Of a DNA stretch of 64,000 bases, positions 60,010 through 64,000 are shown piece by piece. The translations under genes and the position numbers were made by a program. Each line of letters begins with the position of its first letter. Position 1 is the first letter of the stretch. This stretch comes from Ochotona curzoniae (taxonomy: Eukaryota; Chordata; Mammalia; Lagomorpha; Ochotonidae). Location: NCBI RefSeq assembly GCF_017591425.1, contig NW_024465434.1, forward strand, positions 1,612,001 through 1,676,000, read 5' to 3'. The notes beneath the pieces are model-generated. The model was not told the DNA's origin, ran no database searches, and saw nothing but the letters and a program-made list of their open reading frames with translations.

Positions 60010-60260
60010 TGCCAGCAGCAGATGTGGGTATTGTGGCACTACAGGTTATGCTGCTATCCCCCATTGGAGTGCCAGTTCAAGTCCCACCTCCTCTGCTTTC
60101 CATCCAGCTTCACACTAATGAGCCCAGACAGGCAGCAGGTGATGGCCTGAGCATCCGGGTTCCTGCCATCCACCTGGGAGAGTTCCAGGTCCTTGGCTTT
60201 GCTGGAACAGGCCCAGCAATTGTTAGCATTGAGGGAGTGAACACGCAGCTGCAAGACTTA
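60010..60260 (+). mobile_element. CSINE on the A side, end of unit 3
   Basis: Non-recombinant A-type copy leading into GREB1-like block 3. Confidence 0.7.
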
Positions 60261-60592
60261 ATTACCCCTCCCCCATCCTGTCCCATAATGTTTCTAATAA
60301 CTGAATCTTGGGGGGAAAAAATACTACTAACAATACCCTCTGTGATTTCCCTGATGGTGAAATAGAAATAGTAAAACAAGCCATTCTCCTACCTTCAGAA
60401 CAGCAGACAGTCACCACCAGAGTACTCCTGCTTTCTTTGTGTCCGAGGTCCTTCCTTGCAGTGAATGGTGGCCTGGAGGCCCAGGTTTACTAAAGGAGAC
60501 CAATGGACTTCTGCAAGGTCCCAAAGCCTGGGAGGGGCACCGCTCAGCATCCATACTGGCAGTTACACTGAGTTCTGCCCTTCCTCTTTCAG

Positions 60593-61195
60593 GTTCCATC
60601 ATGGAGGATGCCCTGAGCTCTTCCAGGGTTGCTGTTAAGGCCCAGTCGGAGCCCCCGACATGACATGAAGTGCCGTTTTCAGAGCCCAGACCCAGCGTGG
60701 GGCTAGATGAAGTGGTCTCTGGCAGCCTGGCTGGAGTCCTGGCGAGTCTGAAGTAGGAGTGTGACTCCTTGGTCTCCCTGCTTGCGAGCAGCTCCACCTC
60801 CAAGCCTTCATTGTCCTCCTCTGCGTCTCCTTTCTCTTCCTGAGGACCTGGAACTCCTCCTTGTCCTGAACAGCCTGCCTGAGCCTACAGGAGCCTCCAC
60901 GCAGCCCTGCACTGAGTAGTGACCTTATCCAAGACAACCACCAGCCTGCAGGGACCACAAATCGGCGAAAAGCTGCCGTCTTCTGCCTTCCCACTGCCGC
61001 ACGCCTTTGTGACCTGGCTGAGTTCACTGCGACCGCTCCTGCACAGGGACATGAGCAGCGAGGAGCAGTCCCTCTACTCCCAGGCAGTGGACCTCTGCTC
61101 GGCAGCACCACGCCAACTACAGCAACCAGCCCGACCTGGCCACTGGCACCCGCACCTTCCATCCCAGGCGGCTGCTGCTGAGCGGACCGCCCCAG
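60593..61195 (+). pseudogene. GREB1/GREB1L-family pseudogene, exon A, block 3
   Basis: 603 bases from CTTTCAG to CCCAG/GTAGGG. It shares the early TGA, the TAG before ECDSLVS and the 8-base deletion with block 2, so blocks 2 and 3 are closer to each other here than to block 1. Confidence 0.7.
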
Positions 61196-61414
61196 GTAGG
61201 GCCAGGCCGGGCTGGGCTCAGTCTTGGGCTGGGGCTGCCTGGGAAGGAGAGGCCAGAGGGGATCTTGGGGTTGGAGTAGGTGGGACAGAGTGGAGGGGAC
61301 CTCCCACCTGCCTCTCAGGCCGAGGAAGAGCCCAGGTGTAAATCTTTTTTCTCTTTTCCTTCCTCCCTTCTCTTCCCTCCTCCACTGTTCCTGAATTAAC
61401 TATATTTCCGTCAG

Positions 61415-61473
61415 GTGGGAGAGACTGGCTCCTATTTGCAGTTCCTTAGGCTCCTCATCTGCATGCTCACCAG
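61415..61473 (+). pseudogene. GREB1/GREB1L-family pseudogene, exon B, block 3
   Basis: Matches exon B of block 1, including GTG at its start and the P-loop Glu. Exon C of this block would lie beyond the window. Confidence 0.6.
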
Positions 61474-61624
61474 GTGAGCGTGTTTGAGCAGCAGATCAAC
61501 ACGGTGAGGCCTCACACCAATACAAGCTTGAAATGGTAGATAAAATGCAAACTTTAGTGTTGTACATAGTGTTATTAGAATTTGAAATACATTAGCCACG
61601 CCTCTAGTGTTTTTATTCTTTATC

Positions 61625-61941
61625 AGTTTTTAAATTTATTTTTATTATTTTTATTTACAGAGAGAATGCGTGAGAAAAAAATCTTCCATCTGCTGATTCA
61701 CTCCCTAAATGGCTGCAATGGCGGGAGCTGAGGTGATCAAAAGTCAAGAGGCAGTTCTCTTTTCTGGACCTCCCATCTGGGTGCAGGGTCCCAAGGCATG
61801 GGCCGTCCTCCACTTCTTTCCCAGGCCACAAGCAGGGAGCTGGATGGTAAGTGGAACAGCCTGGACATAACCACTGGACGTACGGAATCCAGGTACTCAC
61901 AAGGTGAGGGTTTATCCACTAGTCCATTGTGCTGGACCCTA
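61625..61941 (-). mobile_element. CSINE, block 3 (orthologous to 935-1250)
   Basis: Same insertion at the same site as in blocks 1 and 2. Confidence 0.75.
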
Positions 61942-62519
61942 CCTAGTCTTTCAGCCCTTGAAAATGTGCTTCTCTCTCCCAGTGAAAGCTCTCTTGTTAC
62001 ATTCGAATCAAGTTTTTCTAATAATCAATGCCTTGTGTTGGACACCTATTCTGTGTCTGCCACTGTTGTTCCACTTTATTCCATAAAGTATGTAATTAAA
62101 AATCATTGTAAAAAAACAAAGTTAGATATCTATGCATAGATTTTTCATAATATGCATGTTCTATGAAGTTATTGAAGACCCCTTGAGTGCAGGGATCCAG
62201 GCACACTGAGGGGTTGGTGACTGAAGGCATGTGGCATTTTTAAGGGGCACTACGTTGGCTATTGGTTGTCAACTTTCCTGAGGACAGGAATGCCTTCAGC
62301 AGCTTTCAGGAACATGCCCAGCACCTGGAAGGCAGAGAGATTGTGCTTTGACTCTGGGGTGAGCAGGCTGTGTGTGGCTGTGCTGCAAACTGCACAGGTC
62401 ACTCCGCTCTACAGCAGGCACAGGGCAGTGTGCTCAGAGCATCCTGCAATCTCTAGGGTGTTGCTTATTTTAAACCCCCACAGCGAAAACTGCTAACAAT
62501 TTAGATCACCCAAATATGT

Positions 62520-63451
62520 CTAGAACTCTTCCCTTCTTGCAAAAGTGGAAGTTTGTGCCCATCACACCCCTGGTCCCTGTGCCCTGCTGTGTCTTAAGTG
62601 CCTCTGAGAAGTGGAGTCCTGACAGAACTGTTCCTTTCTATGACTGGCTTGTTTCATTTATCCTGAAGTCCTTAGGGTCAAGCACATATCTGGATCTCTT
62701 TCCGAGGCTGTCTGTAGCACACCTTGAATCTTTGTTCTTCTGAGTGTGGCTCTTAGGAATACTGCTTCCGTGAACATGGATGTGTAGATACCAATTTACA
62801 TGTTTCTGTTATTTCATGTATACACACCCAGGTAGAGTTCCTAGACTATATTGTAAATATATTTTCAATGTTATCAGACACCACCGTTTTTGACAAAAAT
62901 GCCTCCACTAACTTATATTCCCAACAGTTTTGCATAAGGGTTCCAGTTTCCCTACAGCTGTGCCAGTACTGGGGTATTTCACTGTGACTGATGTTTAATA
63001 TTGAGTGTATCTCTGTGGTGATTTGCCATCTGAATATTTTCAAGGAAATAGCTAATAAACCTTTTGCCAATTGTCATTGCAATCATTTTATTATTTAATT
63101 ATGGTAATTATTCAACTGTGCATTAATATATCTAATATATCTGTGGATTGCCGTTTCAATGTTGGAAGTCCTTTGATGTGCAGGTCACTCTGTTTTGCTT
63201 AAGTTCATTTTTACTGTTGGTTTTCATACAAGAGATTATTGCCAAATTCAATGTCAGGAAGTCTAAGTTGCCTTTTAGATAGCTAATAATCCTCACTTGA
63301 CTTTTATAGTTTTGTTCATCTCAAGTTATTTTTATGCATGACATAAGGCAAGGTTCCCATTTAATCTTTTGAATGTTTCCCCAGCATTGTTAAACAGACT
63401 ATTCTGTCCCTTGCTGACCACCTGTGGTATCTTTGTCTAAGACCATTTGCT
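62520..63451 (-). mobile_element. Old antisense L1 fragment, block 3 (window-truncated)
   Basis: Orthologous to the left part of 1830-4040. Confidence 0.55.
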
Positions 63452-63456
63452 TATTT

Positions 63457-64000
63457 GTGCAGCTGGGTGGGTGGCTCAGCCCTTGGAAAGGGAGAGCCTG
63501 ACAGGGACTGGATCCAGTGGCCATGGCCCTAATATTACCAGACCAAGCCCTCAGGTTGCCTGGCAGCTTTTTCTGGAGGCTTAAGGGTGGTGCGTGCAGG
63601 CATTCGAGGGTTCACACCCAGGTGAGGAAGGATTAATGAGGGAATATCATCCACAAGGCCACTGCACGTGCAGGTAACTATGGGGCTGAGACCAAGTTTG
63701 AAGGGAGGAACATGAGGACCTTTAGGCGTCAAACCAAAGTACCAGCGCACGTGGGAAACCTGAGCTAGCGTAGTTAACATCTACCACCATGGAACACAAC
63801 TTGCTGGTGCACGCTAAGCTCACACTGGGGCCTCATCTGGCAGAGCCAAATCACAGTACCCACCAGTGAGTCTTGTCCCTGAAGAACTGCAAATATGCTC
63901 TGCCATGTGCAAGATCTATGGCTGGGAAGAGATCTGGTTGGAGAGCTAAGGGGACACACCCCAACTAGCTTGGGGTTCCCACTGGTGAGCACGAGAGCTG
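63457..64000 (+). mobile_element. Unclassified nested insertion, block 3 (window-truncated)
   Basis: Orthologous to 2766-3300. Confidence 0.4.

Larger units (their letters stand above)
43791..60090. repeat. Amplicon gene unit 3 (~16.3 kb, full length)
   Basis: Same content as unit 2. Copy 2 to copy 3 spacing is 16350 bases because the GREB1-like block is missing between them. Confidence 0.85.
60091..64000. repeat. Amplicon block: GREB1-like pseudogene block 3 (3' truncated)
   Basis: Corresponds to 19321-23.2 kb. The array evidently continues past the window. Confidence 0.8.

Noticed and set aside
1..64000. CRISPR arrays, operons, phage or plasmid features
   Set aside because: None present; the repeats are SINE/L1 and segmental duplications of a mammalian genome.

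Overview
This window is mammalian genomic DNA, most likely from a pika (Ochotona). The main evidence is the dense lagomorph C-type tRNA-derived SINEs (CSINE), of the Ochotona-like type by my memory of the consensus, together with lagomorph-like L1 fragments. There are no bacterial or organellar features. Most of the sequence is introns, pseudogene exons and retroelements.

The core is a tandem amplicon carrying three intact copies of one intronless gene, all on the + strand (12634-15501, 37097-39964, 53447-56314). Each encodes 955 residues. The first ~690 residues are coiled-coil-rich and contain one ~57-residue module three times. They are joined through a Ser/Pro/Ala-rich linker to a Y-box-type cold-shock domain (about 764-834) and a decayed Y-box tail. 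YBX1-like homology appears to run past the stop codon into the 3' untranslated sequence, so the 3' third looks like a captured YBX1 retrocopy. I do not know a described gene with this architecture and left the symbol empty.

The second component is a decayed, intron-bearing fragment of a GREB1/GREB1L-family gene. Exons carry several in-frame stops, and the Walker-A-like GPPQVGKT is GPPQVGET. It appears at 1-7.3 kb, 19.8-27.2 kb and 60.6 kb to the window end, with a shorter, older duplicate of its first exon (A') upstream of every gene copy.

Layout: GREB1 pseudogene block 1 (cut by the window start) - gene unit 1 (about 7.55-19.32 kb, missing about 4.58 kb) - pseudogene block 2 (19.32-27.46 kb) - gene unit 2 (27.46-43.79 kb) - gene unit 3 (43.79-60.09 kb) - pseudogene block 3 (60.09 kb to the end). 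Between units 2 and 3 the pseudogene block is absent. The junction lies in a SINE shared by the A and A' segments, which fits non-allelic homologous recombination.

The three gene copies keep identical length with no stop or frameshift, although they differ at roughly 30-50 residues pairwise (hand count). The differences fall in a mosaic pattern that suggests gene conversion, with many replacement changes. Intact, multicopy, intronless, fast-changing genes in an ampliconic array resemble germline-expressed families, but expression and chromosome cannot be read from this sequence.
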